64,000 nucleotides of DNA, from NCBI GenBank assembly GCA_951640165.1, contig OX621257.1:7079201-7143200 (forward strand). Direction: 5' to 3'. Position 1 is the stretch's first letter, and each line of letters begins with the position of its first letter. The position numbers and the translations under genes were made by a program. The notes beneath the pieces are model-generated. The model was not told the origin of the DNA and made no database searches. It saw nothing but the letters and a program-made list of their open reading frames with translations. The stretch comes from Pseudoips prasinana. Its lineage: Eukaryota > Arthropoda > Insecta > Lepidoptera > Nolidae. Shown here one piece after another: positions 41,573 through 52,549 of the stretch.

Positions 41573-41739
41573 TTAATAATTATATATTTTTTTTTTTTAT
41601 TTAAAACTTTTGCACATGGATGTACAGAGGCGGACTTAATGCCGGAGGCATTCTCTACCAGTCTACCTTAGGGTGATGCAGAGAAAACTAAAGTAGGTGC
41701 ACTTAACACGTCGTGTGTGGAGGTGATAAATCTTATACT

Positions 41740-41930
41740 TAAAATATACTATCCTGGGACCTCCACACACGACCATCTGATCCTAAACTAAGAGCTATAT
41801 AGAAACCAGCTATCTGATATATTACATATACTACTTTTTTTTAACACGCCCAGTTCAGGTGGTCACAACCATTTCGGGGTCTCACAAAAAGTTGTCATGC
41901 CCGGGATTCGAACCCGAAACACAAAGTAGG
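41740..41930 (-). repeat. SINE-A tail plus a tRNA-like SINE end, reverse
   Basis: CACACGACCATCTGATCC belongs to SINE-A. From 41840 a different tRNA-like end follows (GGGATTCGAACCCGAAACAC, B box complement). Confidence 0.5.
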
Positions 41931-41959
41931 GTTTGAATATAAACATTACAAACATAAAT

Positions 41960-42150
41960 ACGCTGGGGCAGGAAGCTTCTCGAGTGGTGACCACGACCAC
42001 GGAAGACGCAGCGTTGACAGGCGCTCTACAACATGGACTAATGAACTAGTCAGGGTCGCTGAATGCGGGTAGCGCAAGATCGGCAATTGTGGAGATTTTT
42101 GGGGAAGACCTTTGTACATTAGTCTTGGGACTGATATGATGGTGATGAAC
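41960..42150 (+). mobile_element. RTE-like LINE 3' end
   Basis: GCTGGGGCAGGAAGCTTCTC, CACGGAAGACGCAGCG, TCGCTGAATGCGGGTAGCGC and GGCAATTGTGGAGATTTTTG. A drifted copy of the RTE-like end. Confidence 0.7.
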
Positions 42151-42171
42151 TTTACAAACAGACAAGTTTAA

Positions 42172-42202
42172 ACACACACACACACACGTCACACTCACAC
42201 AC
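42172..42202. repeat. (CA)n microsatellite
   Basis: A short ACACAC run with a GTCACACTC interruption. Confidence 0.85.
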
Positions 42203-42219
42203 TCAAACTAGGTGCAACC

Positions 42220-42665
42220 CACATTTTTTTTTGTTTTAGGTGGTGGAAATGCCATTCGCACGTTGTGTAGGGCCGACCCACTAAAACCACCACGGTAGAC
42301 AGCCTCACAGTGCCTGTAGCGGGGGCTCTGGGTACTCGTGAACGATCTCACCAGTGCCCCCGCCGTACACTGAGTGTCTGAGACTCTCACCCGGGGACGG
42401 GAGGGGCCCGAATGCCTCCCCCTCCCCATCACGCACGAGCGCGTTCAGGCAACCTGAGCTACAGCAGGTTACCTCTTCCCGGGACCGCTTGTACAAGACG
42501 AGTGGAGTGCCCTTCCTCCAAACGCCAGCGATCCCAGGGGCGGCGCCCAGCCGGGGAGAAGCCAGCCGGACGCCGCATACTCTCTCGCGCTGAGATTAGC
42601 TCCCAGCGCCGGAGGTGCAACCCACCTAGCTTGTGCTGAGGTGGTGACCCTTTCAGCAGAACATG
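42220..42665. mobile_element. GC-rich insert, possibly the 5' part of a non-LTR element
   Basis: GC content jumps far above that of the surroundings (CCGGGGACGGGAGGGGCCC, CGGCGCCCAGCCGGGGAG). GTGCAACCCAC stands near both ends (about 42212 and 42616). Several open frames overlap on both strands because stops are rare in GC-rich DNA. No domain recognised. Confidence 0.4.
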
Positions 42666-43063
42666 CAAGAACCGTAATTTTGTGCATTTTCTCAAATCTA
42701 TGTGTGTAATCTGTTGTAGCACTGTGTGTTTTATATTTGTACCTACTCGTCATTTTTTTGTGTGTTTTTGCCGAATTAAATGTTTTTTCATTGCGCTTCA
42801 TTGTTAATTTCATTTTCATTTCATATCATTTCAAACTAAAAATCTAATCTGTACACTGCATAATATTAGTTCAGAGTTCTTACGTATCCAGAGACAAGAA
42901 ATTATAATCTCACAAATGATATGGGTTTAAGAAACTCATTTCCGTCGTTGCCTCTTACAAGATGTGTCTAAGGATGTGTGTGTGTGTTCAAGTAATGGAA
43001 TTTATAAAAGTAGGTTGAGGTTTTATTCGCCTGCGACGGGAGGAGAGTAAAATTGTTCTATAT

Positions 43064-43447
43064 CCTACTAATATTATAAATGCAAAAGTTTGTGAATATG
43101 GATGTATGGATGTTTGTTACTGTTTAACGCAAAAACTACCGATCCAATTTTGATGTAACTTTGTTGTAATATAGCTTATATATCCGAATAACACATAGGC
43201 TATAATTTCTAAAGTTTAATGCGGGTTAAACCGCGGGGCACAGCTATTATTATAAATACAAAATGGATGTATGGATGTTTGTTACTGTTTAACGCAAAAA
43301 CTACCGTACGGATTTTGGTGAAACTTTGTAGTAATAATAGCATTATACCTATATCCGAATAACAGATAAATACATAGGCTATCCTACTAATATTATAAAG
43401 GGGAAAGTTTGTGAGTGTGTATGATTGTTACTTCTTCGCGTCTAAAC
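43064..43447 (-). mobile_element. Three HLE copies in a row
   Basis: CCTACTAATATTATAAATGC begins the first, and AAACCGCGGGGCACAGCTAT ends it near 43248. A second lacks its end (43250-43380). A third 65-base head starts at 43381 (ATCCTACTAATATTATAAAG). Confidence 0.75.
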
Positions 43448-43449
43448 CG

Positions 43450-43676
43450 CCACTTTCTATTCCATCACTCTCATGATCCGATAGGACGCCTAGTAACACG
43501 ACCGGAAAGAGGTCAGGTACAGGAAGGACTATCCTCCCAGAATTCGGGCTCATACTGAGAAATATTTCTTTTTACAGAAAAGTCCCAACATCACGTTTTA
43601 TCCGACCCGGGATTTTAACCTAGGACTTCGTTCTCTGCGGGTGAACACGCTACCGCTAAACCAACGAGGCAGTCGC
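43450..43676 (-). repeat. SINE-E, reverse copy
   Basis: CACTTTCTATTCCATCACTC, CGCCTAGTAACACGACCGG and AACACGCTACCGCTAAACC, ending CGAGGCAG. It contains the complement of a B-box region (GGGATTTTAACCTAGGAC). Confidence 0.7.
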
Positions 43677-44084
43677 AGGCAACGAGTGTAAAATACGTGT
43701 GTTCGAAATAATGACTATTAAAAATTCTAATTAAAAGCATACAAGTTAATTTAATACTACATTTGCAAACCATTGGACCACAAAAAGGTACCAACCTAAC
43801 AAAATCTTCAATTACGAGACCGCTAGCTCCGTGTAACCACCTTGCGTTACGGTATTGCCTGACGTCATAGCCGCGAGGCAATGACCTCACCTGCTATGCG
43901 AGCCGTCAAAATTGCGATAATCATTTTACTAGGCCGATATTTTTAGACAAGGTAACATTTTTTCTGATGAATGAGGTTGAAATAAACTTGAAATAAAATA
44001 TATATAAAAAATGGTGTTAAAAATCCCCGATCTTGACCAAGGATAAAGATAAATTAAAAAAAAATAAGAATAAAAAGAAATAAA

Positions 44085-44200
44085 ATCGATTATTTTACAT
44101 AGACTTTAAAAAGCGCTTGTAAATTGTTTATTATGCTTGTAAATGATATATTTAATTCTAGGTAGAAATAGATTATTATAACGTGGCGTATATTTGATCA
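44085..44200 (-). mobile_element. Z-repeat 3' end, reverse, degraded
   Basis: TTTTACATAGACTTTAAAAA and GCGCTTGTAAAT only. Confidence 0.5.
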
Positions 44201-44207
44201 TATAGAA

Positions 44208-44306
44208 TTAAATTTCTTTTATAGATTTTCAACTTATCAAAAAAGCATAAGGTTCACTTTTAATTGGGGAAATTTGACAGATTGGGGTAAGATGTGCTCA
44301 CGTCTG
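44208..44306. mobile_element. P2 MITE, left end lost
   Basis: AAATTTCTTTTATAGATTTT to GTGCTCACGTCTG, then TA. The left arm is truncated. Confidence 0.75.
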
Positions 44307-44455
44307 TACAAATAGATTATTATAACGTGACCTATATTTGTTCATATAGAATTAACATTTAATTTATGATAGAAATGGTTTTGTTAAATAGTTAATGTTA
44401 ACTTTATAAATATTAAATGTGGAGAAAACCTTTATATGATTGGTGGACATCTAAC

Positions 44456-45420
44456 GTATCCATAGCAATGCAGCATAGCACATTTCTGGTGGAAAAGCAC
44501 CCTTAAATAGGCCTTCGAGTGCGGCAGTTGCTGTCCTAATCGAAATAGCTTTCTATAACATTTATTTTGTTGCCGAGTCCCTCGAGGCATATTTCGGCTT
44601 GTGGGTTAAGTAACTACGTGCTCACACGCGAAAACGCGTTGCTGGCAATTTAGTAATACTTAATTACGCTCATAGTTTTTCTATATAACGTATTTTTATA
44701 TTAATTAATCTCATCCGATTTATTAATCTACTCCAAAAGGAAGAGGATTATTTATTAAACTATAACAACATAGCAAAAACATCCCTGATGGAAAATCACC
44801 CTTAAATAGGCCTTTTAGTGCGGCAGTTGTACTAGTCGATATAGTTTGCTATAACATCTAGCACATCCAGCTACCCCAATCTGCCAAATTTCTTTTATAG
44901 ATTTTCAACATTATCATTTAAGCATAAGGTTCACTTTCAATTGGGGAAATTTGACAGATTGGGGTAGCTTGATGTGATGGCGTCTGTACGTGGTCACTGG
45001 CGAAAGCGTGTTGCTGGTAATTTAGTAATACTTTAATTACGCTCGTAGCTTTTTTTATATAACGTATTTTTGTATTAATTAATCTCATCCGATTTATTAA
45101 TCTACTCCAAAAGGAAGAGGATTATTTAATAGACTATAGCAACATAGTATAGCACATCTTTGGAGGAAAATCACCTTTAAATAGGCCTTTGAGTGGGAAC
45201 GTTGCTGTCCTAACAAGTTTGCTATAACATTTATTTTGTCAATTCAGCTGCCGAGGCCCTCGAGACATATTTTGGCTTGTAGGTTAAGTATCTACGTATT
45301 CACACGCGAAAACGTGTTGCTGGTTTAGTAATAGTTTAATTACACTCCTAGTTTTTCTATATAACGTATTTTTATATAAATTATTCGTTTAATTCCTCGA
45401 TTTATTAACATACTATTGGA
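44456..45420. repeat. About 310-bp tandem triplication, middle unit with P2
   Basis: CACCCTTAAATAGGCCTT, ACGCGAAAACGCGTTGCTGG, TCTATATAACGTATTTTTAT and CTCCAAAAGGAAGAGGATTA recur in order in three units (about 44456, 44767, 45133). In the middle unit a P2 copy replaces about 65 bases. Confidence 0.75.
44859..44986. mobile_element. P2 MITE within the tandem triplication
   Basis: Left terminus shortened (CTAGCACATCCAGC), right terminus complete (GATGGCGTCTG). Confidence 0.78.
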
Positions 45421-46240
45421 GTGTGAGTAAGAAGATTTAAAGATTATTTATTGAACTGTAATTTTTTTTATGTTACCCGATTTGTATAAGTTAAGTACCT
45501 ACCTATATTATTTTGTAAGTTGTATGTAATGTATCATATGTATTTTATTTTTTATTTGTTCAATATTTTATTGATTTTATTACATATATTCGAAATCAGA
45601 CCATAATAATAATATAACTGTTATCAGCAATGATTTCTTATTGATGAATTAATTTAAATTCGTTTCAATTCCTTTCAAATGTAAAAATATAAAACATACA
45701 CATACGAATATGATTTTTCACAAGTAGCGCCTATGATTGTTTGTTATTCATTTTTAATTTAAGAAATTAATAACAAAAAAGTTACGTTATGACAATGACT
45801 TAACATTTTTTTATGCATACGTCATTGAGCATGGCATAAAGCCATTATGATGACAGGCCATTTTTATAAAAAAGTGCTTAGTTTTTCTTTTTACCATTGA
45901 GTATATAATCAATCTGTTTTTGCTAACTAGGTATATGGAAATAAATGATGATATTTGATGGTAGCTAATGAATTTAGCTTGTTATTTTCTGGTATTTATA
46001 TAAAACTGTATACTAAGTGTATAGTATTTGTAACCTGATTTGCTTATTCTTCTTTTGTTCCCCCAGTATTATATAATATGGAACTGTTTGGTATGTTACT
46101 TTGTATGTTTCGAAGTTTGGATTTTTTTGATTTAAGTCACGATAAAAATTGCATGCACCTATAAGAGATTATTACACTTAGCTTGATTTATAGTTGAACG
46201 CAGTTTGTTATATTATGAGTTTAAGTCGTTTTTGGTGGGC
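45420..46240. other. AT-rich stretch, nothing recognised
   Basis: No repeat family, no splice-supported frame and no Pol III box seen. Confidence 0.4.
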
Positions 46241-46412
46241 CTACATTACACTAAGATTATAAAGGCGACAGTTAGTGAGTGTGTAAGTGTGTTACTTCTT
46301 CACGTCTAAACGGCTTAAGCAATTTTTGGTATGGAGTTAGCTGAAACCCTGGATTAACACATAGGCTATAATTTACAAAGTTTAACGCATGTAAAACCGC
46401 GGGGTACAGCTA
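46240..46412 (-). mobile_element. HLE copy
   Basis: TACACTAAGATTATAAAGGC, TTCACGTCTAAACGGCTTAA and AAAACCGCGGGGTACAGCTA. Confidence 0.75.
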
Positions 46413-46477
46413 GTAAATAAATAAAAAACGGTTAAACGAATTACAATGAAATTAGGAATGAAGATAGGTTTTTATAA

Positions 46478-46660
46478 AACTAGCTGTTCCGCGCGGTTAT
46501 ACGCGCGCTAAACTTTATGAATTGTAGCCTATTTGTTAATCTAGGATGTCAGCTAACTCCATACCACATTTTATTAAAATCACTCTAGCCGTTTAGACGT
46601 GAAGAAGTAACAAACTTACACACTCACAAACTGTTGCCTTTTTAATATTAGTGTAATGTA
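46478..46660 (+). mobile_element. HLE copy, opposite orientation
   Basis: ACTAGCTGTTCCGCGCGGTT, CTAGGATGTCAGCTAACTCC and CCGTTTAGACGTGAAGAAGT. Forms an inverted pair with 46240-46412. Confidence 0.75.
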
Positions 46661-46699
46661 TGCCCACCAACAATTGCTTACACTCATAATATAACAAAC

Positions 46700-47025
46700 T
46701 GCGTTTAATCTATACAAATAAATAAAATTGGAGTGTCTGTTTGTAATATTGAAATAGCCGGTTTTTACTACATAAATATGAATATATATATACGGTCCAT
46801 ACACCAAAATAACATTTTTTACAATTTTTGTCTGTCTGTCTGTCTGTTTGTTCCGGCTAATCTCTGAAATGGCTGTACCGATTTTGACGGAACCTTTATT
46901 GGCAGGTAGCTGATGTAGTAAGGAGTAACTTAGGCTACTTTTATTTTAGAAAAAGTATTTTATATTACTAAGAAACGAAATAAACTAATTAACACGCGGA
47001 CGAAGTCGCGGGCACAGCTAGTTAT
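46700..47025 (-). mobile_element. HLE variant (as 10261), reverse
   Basis: AATAAAATTGGAGTGTCTGT, CGGTCCATACACCAAAATAA, GTTCCGGCTAATCTCTG and ACGCGGACGAAGTCGCGGGC. Confidence 0.8.
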
Positions 47026-47654
47026 AAATAAAGCTAAGTGTAACAATCTCTTATAGGTAAGCAATCCATAACTACACATAACAAATAACCTAAGTAGTTA
47101 TATTATATATTTAGACATTAATTCGATAAAATAGATAGCTGAATATTGATATAGTGATGCATCAGTAATTTACTGATTATTTCCGTTTGCGTTCATGTTC
47201 CAATTAATTTGTTAAGTACACAACAAAGATTTTGCTTATCAAGCAAGATAATCAGTATTTTGTATAATATAATATTGTGTAAAACTCGTACAAGAATGTA
47301 TGAGAATGTCGCTTTACCACTTCCCTTCTTCCATGAATGTATTCTAAAACGTTAAGTCGTGATGTATCATTTACTGTTTGGGCAGTGCGTTTGTGGAATG
47401 CTTCTCAAATTCTACATTCAAGTCGCGCTACATCATTCCATGACGTATTTAAGAGAAAACAAAAGGACACTATCTACTTTTATGATTATCCATTATTAGA
47501 TTCGTAACATGTCAACATACAAAAACAAAATAGACAAGGATAACAGTCAGCTGATGAATTTTCGGGGAACAAAATACTATTATTCTTATTCCACCACTTG
47601 ATATTTTTAATTATTAAGTTTTATGGCTAGATGGCGAGATATATATATTTTTAT

Positions 47655-47680
47655 GAAGAGTATGTTACTACATACTCTTC
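47655..47680. repeat. Perfect 11-bp hairpin, 4-base loop TACT
   Basis: GAAGAGTATGT and its complement ACATACTCTTC around TACT. Confidence 0.8.
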
Positions 47681-47704
47681 GGCTACTACATACTACATGT
47701 CGGT

Positions 47705-47766
47705 ATATATGTATGTACCGACATGCTGACTAATACTTTAGTCAGCATGTCGGTACATACATATAT
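47705..47766. repeat. Perfect 29-bp hairpin, 4-base loop TACT
   Basis: The left arm ends CCGACATGCTGACTAA, the right arm starts TTAGTCAGCATGTCGG, loop TACT. It follows a smaller hairpin with the same loop by 25 bases. Confidence 0.85.
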
Positions 47767-47929
47767 GACTATTTGCCACTACTACTAGACAATATAGGTT
47801 TTTTATAATTTATATTATTGTTGTGAACTATTTGTAAAACATTACATATAAGTCATGCTGGTTAACGATTACTGGAAGAGAAATCAGTTGAATATAATTT
47901 AAAAAATAAGCTCACCTTTGCCTCATACA

Positions 47930-48520
47930 ACATTATATTATTATATATTAGTATGTATTTACAAAAAAAAAATGAAAAGATAATAATACGTACTATGTTA
48001 TCTGGTTTCCACAGTATAAGTTCGGCTTAGTTTGGGAGCAGAAGGCCGCTGCGAATAAAGTCCTAGGATATTATTATTATAACTTATACTAGCAGATTTT
48101 TTTCAATATGAGTCATCTCTTTAATTTGTGATGGAATGTTCTAATGTTAAAAAAGTCTTCATTTCAGGTAACAATAGTAAAGTTATCTTATCTTATCTGT
48201 AAATAATGTCCCAGGATATTATAATTTAATTTAAAAAATACGTTCGTCTTTGCCATATACAACATGTATGTACTATATAAGTATGTATTTACAAAAGAAA
48301 AGTAGTATATGTAGTATATGAGATATCTGGTTTCCATAGTGCAAGTTCGGCTTAGTTTGGGATCAGATGGCTGTGTGTGAATAATGTCCCAGGATATTAT
48401 TATTACTTTTACAGGCAGATTTTTCAATATGAGTCATCTCTTTAATTTTGTGATGGAATGTTCTAATGTTAAAAGAGTGGTCCTTTCAGGTAACAATAGT
48501 AAACTTAAGTTATCTTATCT
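47930..48520 (+). repeat. About 310-bp segmental duplication with two SINE-A tails
   Basis: GTATGTATTTACAAAA...GGCTTAGTTTGGGA (SINE-A tail) followed by TTTTCAATATGAGTCATCTC and TTCAGGTAACAATAGTAAA occurs at 47935-48200 and again at 48240-48520. Confidence 0.7.
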
Positions 48521-48675
48521 ATTAAGCTATACTTTCGCACATAACTTAGACCATTCAAGGATCTTTTGTGCTAGCCTCAATTTTTTTTTGTCACATTCCC
48601 TAAGTCTGTAACAACATGAAACAGACCGCACGAACGGACTAATTAAAAAAAATTGTTGCTTTAATTACAGCTTTT

Positions 48676-49350
48676 AAACTGTGTTTATGTAATACATTGG
48701 GAGCTTGACAAGTACAAGTGTATGTAAATACCCAAGTGCTGAATAAATTTAAACTGTGTTCATGTAATACATTGGGAGCTTGACAAGTACAAGTGTATGT
48801 AAATACCCAAGTGCTGAATATATTTAAACTGTGTTCATGTAATACATTGGGAGCTTGACAAGTACAAGTGTATGTAAATACCCAAGTGCTGAATAAATTT
48901 AAACTGTGTTCATGTAATACATTGGGAGCTTGACAAGTACAAGTGTATGTAAATACCCAAGTGCTGAATAAATTTAAACTGTGTTCATGTAATACATTGG
49001 GAGCTTGACAAGTACAAGTGTATGTAAATACCCAAGTGCTGAATCAATTTAAACTGTGTTCATGTAATACATTGGGAGCTTGACAAGTACAAGTGTATGT
49101 AAATACCCAAGTGCTGAATAAATTTAAACTGTGTTTATGTAATACATTGGGAGCTTGACAAGTACAAGTGTATGTAAATACCCAAGTGCTGAATAAATTT
49201 GAACTGTGTTTATGTAATACATTGGGAGCTTGACAAGTACAAGTGTATGTAAATACCCAAGTGCTGAATAAATTTGAACTGTGTTTATGTAATACATTGG
49301 GAGCTTGACAAGTACAAGTGTATGTAAATACCCAAGTGCTGTATAAATTC
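48676..49350. repeat. 75-bp minisatellite, nine units
   Basis: Each unit begins AACTGTGTTYATGTAATACA and contains GGGAGCTTGACAAGTACAAG and TACCCAAGTGCTGAAT. Unit starts fall exactly every 75 bases from 48676 to 49276. Variation is limited to a few positions. Because 75 is a multiple of three, open frames with a 25-residue period appear on the minus strand. Confidence 0.95.
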
Positions 49351-49467
49351 AATTATTTCATTTCATTAACAGCTTTCACGAACTTTATTAAGAAAGCCTT
49401 ATGGGAATAATACTTTTATTTTCAAAACTCGTGTGCGTTTACAATTCATATGATATTTAGTTAGTTA

Positions 49468-49715
49468 GGCGCTCATAGCCAGATGCTTCCACTAGTCCGT
49501 AAGTGATTGGCGAGGTTAAGCAACTAGGCTCGCGGTCAGTCTATGGATGGGTGACCGTCAAAGGGGTTTAATTAATAAACGCCTCTGTACTTCAGAGAGC
49601 CCGTTAAGCTATCGGTTGCAGCAGTAGTCATTATACAGCAGTCATTAAGCCATATAACAAGCCTAATGGGCGGCTTGAACAACTCTGACACTAGGGTAAC
49701 TATTGCGCATACGAT
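49468..49715 (+). repeat. 5S-SINE, copy 2, nearly full length
   Basis: CTTCCACTAGTCCGTAAGTG, GGCGAGGTTAAGCAACTAGG, CGCGGTCAGTCTATGGATGG, GAGAGCCCGTTAAGC and CAACTCTGACACTAGGGTAA. The best 5S similarity in the window is in its first 90 bases. Confidence 0.8.
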
Positions 49716-49899
49716 AAGTAAATAATTAAGTTTCTGCACTAAGTTCCTGGTTGAGCAATTTGTGCCTGAACTTATTTCGCTGTTCGAAACATTTTAATTC
49801 CAGCCAGAAGTTTAAGAGGCATTGAAGACTAATTTACTAGTTAGTTAAGAAGAAGTTAAATAGAGAACAGTAACAGTCTCTGTTGCTAATCTAGGTAAA

Positions 49900-50075
49900 A
49901 ACCTAGCTAACTTAATACAAGTTAGTTATTATAAAATAAATTTTATAAATGTTTTCATACAATCCGTGTACCTAAATATCTATGTAACTAGAAATAATTA
50001 TGTATATTTAATTTTATTACTACAAACATGTTCTGACTATTAACAAGCGCTTTTTTAAAGTCTACGTGAATATAA
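49900..50075 (+). mobile_element. Z-repeat 3' end
   Basis: AGCTAACTTAATACAAG, ACTACAAACATGTTCTGACT and AAGCGCTTTTTTAAAGTCTA. Confidence 0.65.
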
Positions 50076-50256
50076 AAAAAACCTGTACATCAAATTTCGG
50101 CGTCAATTCCCCACATAGGTACTTATTTATATTAATAAGTTACTAGTTTAACTTTGTTTGGGGTTCGAACTTCGACTCTAATAATAAACATAAATATCTT
50201 GGGGCAACTAACACACTGGTCTGTCTCCATGATCAATCTGATGCCAAACGGTTTGA

Positions 50257-50490
50257 CGGTCACCGTAGCCTAGTTGGTAGTGCTCCTGCCTACGAAGCTG
50301 GTGGTCCTGGGTTAGAATCCCGGTAAGTGCAAATATTTGTGTGATGAGCACGAATATTTGTATCTGAGTCATGGATGTATTCTATGTATTTATCTATCTA
50401 TATAAGTATGTATATCGTCGCCTGGTACCCATAGTCCAAGCTTTGCTTAGTTTGGGGCTAGGATGATCTGTGTGACATTAGCCCAAATAA
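50257..50490 (+). repeat. SINE-C
   Basis: GACGGTCACCGTAGCCTAGT, CTCCTGCCTACGAAGCTGG, B box GGGTTAGAATCCCGG, TGTGATGAGCACGAATATTT and GGCTAGGATGATCTGTGTG. Confidence 0.85.
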
Positions 50491-50739
50491 AAAAAAAATT
50501 GTTACTAACACCAAACTACTATAAAAATTATGGACTTATATTAAAAAAAAAACTACGCAAAAATCACAGAACAAATAATCGTCATACATCATACAAACAT
50601 TTGCAATCTCATTGGATGGTTTGCGATTAAACCAAAGATCAACTTATGACTTCATTTTTAAATAAGGGTGATCATGCGAAAAGGTATTCTACTCCTTCGA
50701 TTCGGGAACTGAAAGACTCAACACAAATTGATATGAATG

Positions 50740-50935
50740 CAAACTGCACATGTGGTGCAGCCGTCGACAGTCATCTCGCCACATCGTGTCCTAAGTTCGG
50801 TTTCCGCGCAGGAAAACAAATTGTGCAACCATAAATGCCTAGTTGTCCAATGTCTAGATATTCTTTGAGTCCGTCAACTATATGTTAGTACCACAGGGAT
50901 TAATTTCCCTTGTAAAGGCGTTGTTTTATTTAAAA
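50740..50935 (+). repeat. SINE-B, drifted copy
   Basis: TGCACATGTGGTGCAGCCG, CATCGTGTCCTAAGTTCGG, CTATATGTTAGTACCACAGG and GTAAAGGCGTTGTTTT. Confidence 0.65.
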
Positions 50936-51679
50936 AATAAAAATTAATGTCAATAAACGTCCTCAGTCAGAAGATGACTGAAGACAGTCCCATTCTGGGG
51001 CACTGAGTTCAAGTACAAGTGCGTGTACCTGGAGCCCCAAAATGTGGCAGATACTTAAATTAATTACTTTTTTTATTACTAACATAGTTTTAAGATGTAA
51101 TTTACTAACAATATTATGGGCCAAGTGTCGGAAATAAAAAAATGAGAGTCACGGGACGACTGCCAGATGTGAAACATCGACATTATTTTGTAAAAGTAAT
51201 ATGCAGAAAAGAACATATTGTAATAGGAACTAAATATGTCATAATGATAAAATAAAGAATCGATTGCGCATGCGTCACGGCATGCGTCGCCACGCCAGAA
51301 ATCTGTTTTACGTGCGGTTATAGATGTTTCACATCAAAAGATTTTATTTTATAAACTTGGGGTTATGGAGGACGCTGCCTAGTGAGTATATAGTCCCTAA
51401 AGTTATGGTCTCCTAGTTCTGGGTATGCCAGTCCCAGGCCCCAGGTAATCTAACCTATATTTTGCCACTGTTATTGGTATTACACACCGTGTACACATAT
51501 GCGTATTTATACGAATTATTTGAATATATATGATTTACTAAATAATAATTATAGTGATTAGCTCGTAAGTAATAAATAATTGTTTCAAAACTATGATTAG
51601 TAATTTCCTAAACCGGAATTTTAAACAGCAATCGAGAACATCTACGACTTGATCAGAGAATCATCGACGTCTTCTTCGT

Positions 51680-51942
51680 TGAACCCATAATTATTTGTTC
51701 TGTGTCTGGATGTACAGACGCCAGCACATCCAGCTTCCCCAATCTGTCAAATTTCTTTTATATATTTTCAACTTTGTCTCATAAACATAAGGTTCACTTT
51801 CAATTGGGGAAATTTGACAGATTGGGGTAGCTTGATGTGCTGGCGTCTGTACTTTGTGTCCCTTAATTATATGTTTGTTAAGTACCACAGGGATTCATTT
51901 CCCTTATGAAGAAGTAGTCTTTTTTTTTAATTATTAAATTAC
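51680..51942 (+). repeat. SINE-B interrupted by P2
   Basis: ACCCATAATTATTTGTTCTG reaches GTCTGGATGTA at 51714; TACTTTGTGTCCC resumes at 51850, with GTACCACAGGGATTCATTTC. Normal copies read CTGGATGTACTTTGTG. Confidence 0.75.
51715..51849. mobile_element. P2 MITE with exact TA empty site
   Basis: CAGACGCCAGCACATC to GTGCTGGCGTCTG. Removing it with one TA restores the SINE-B sequence exactly. Confidence 0.88.
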
Positions 51943-52364
51943 GAGTCATGGAGGACGCTGTCTGGTGAGTAGGTAGTCCCTACAGTTATACGCTCCTAGT
52001 TCTGGGTATGCCAGTCCCAGGTCCTAGGTAATCTATTACCTATATTTTTTCACTGGAATAGTTATTGGCTTGTACAGTCAACAGCATAAGTAGATGATCA
52101 AAATCAGACCTGAGTTTTGAGTTTATGATTCTATTGGGCGGCAGTTTTCACTAGTTAATATTATTTACCCTTAACACTCACGCACACCTTCAACTAGATA
52201 CTCTTCACCACTACACTATTTTGTCGCAATTTATGATAATTAGTGTTGAATATCCGACTTTGATCATCTACTTTTGCTGTTGACTGTACACGCCTGTGTG
52301 TATTTAAACGAATTATTTATTTTGAATCTCTGTAATGATTTTCTAAATAATAATCATGGTCATT

Positions 52365-52545
52365 AAGGCAAAATTGAGGCAAGAAGAAAGAGAGGCAGAC
52401 CAAGACGTAAATATATGGACCGGGTGAAGGAAGTTGTTAAATTGGAGGCTTACAAGGAAGTCAAGGAGAAGGCTTACGATAGAGAAGGCTGGAAACTGTT
52501 ACACCGACAAGTGCACAGCACTTAAATTAGAGAGAGATTAACTCG
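52365..52545 (+). mobile_element. Second RTE-like LINE, C-terminal coding end
   Basis: Reads RKRGRPRRKYMDRVKEVV, then KEKAYDREGWKLLHRQV and a stop. This C-terminal pattern (basic GRPRR, a coiled region, DRxxWxxLH) is typical of RTE-type polymerases. 5'-truncated. Confidence 0.65.
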
Positions 52546-52549
52546 CAAG

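Larger units (their letters stand above)
51360..52080 (+). repeat. Direct duplication of about 120 bases, about 590 bases apart
   Basis: GGAGGACGCTG, AGTTCTGGGTATGCCAGTCC and CAGGTAATCTA occur at 51368-51480 and 51950-52070, with diverging sequence between. Confidence 0.65.

Noticed and set aside
42208..42819. Several overlapping frames of 63-116 codons
   Set aside because: GC-rich DNA has few stops; frames overlap on both strands and none has splice support or a recognisable domain.
48676..49350. Possible CRISPR array
   Set aside because: Units are contiguous without variable spacers, and the genome is eukaryotic.
49044..49352. 102-codon minus-strand frame with 25-residue repeats
   Set aside because: It is the 75-bp minisatellite read in one frame; no start context, splice site or flanking coding sequence.
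49468..49560. 5S rRNA gene
   Set aside because: Only the internal promoter part resembles 5S rRNA; the 5' and 3' stems are absent and the unit continues as a dispersed repeat.
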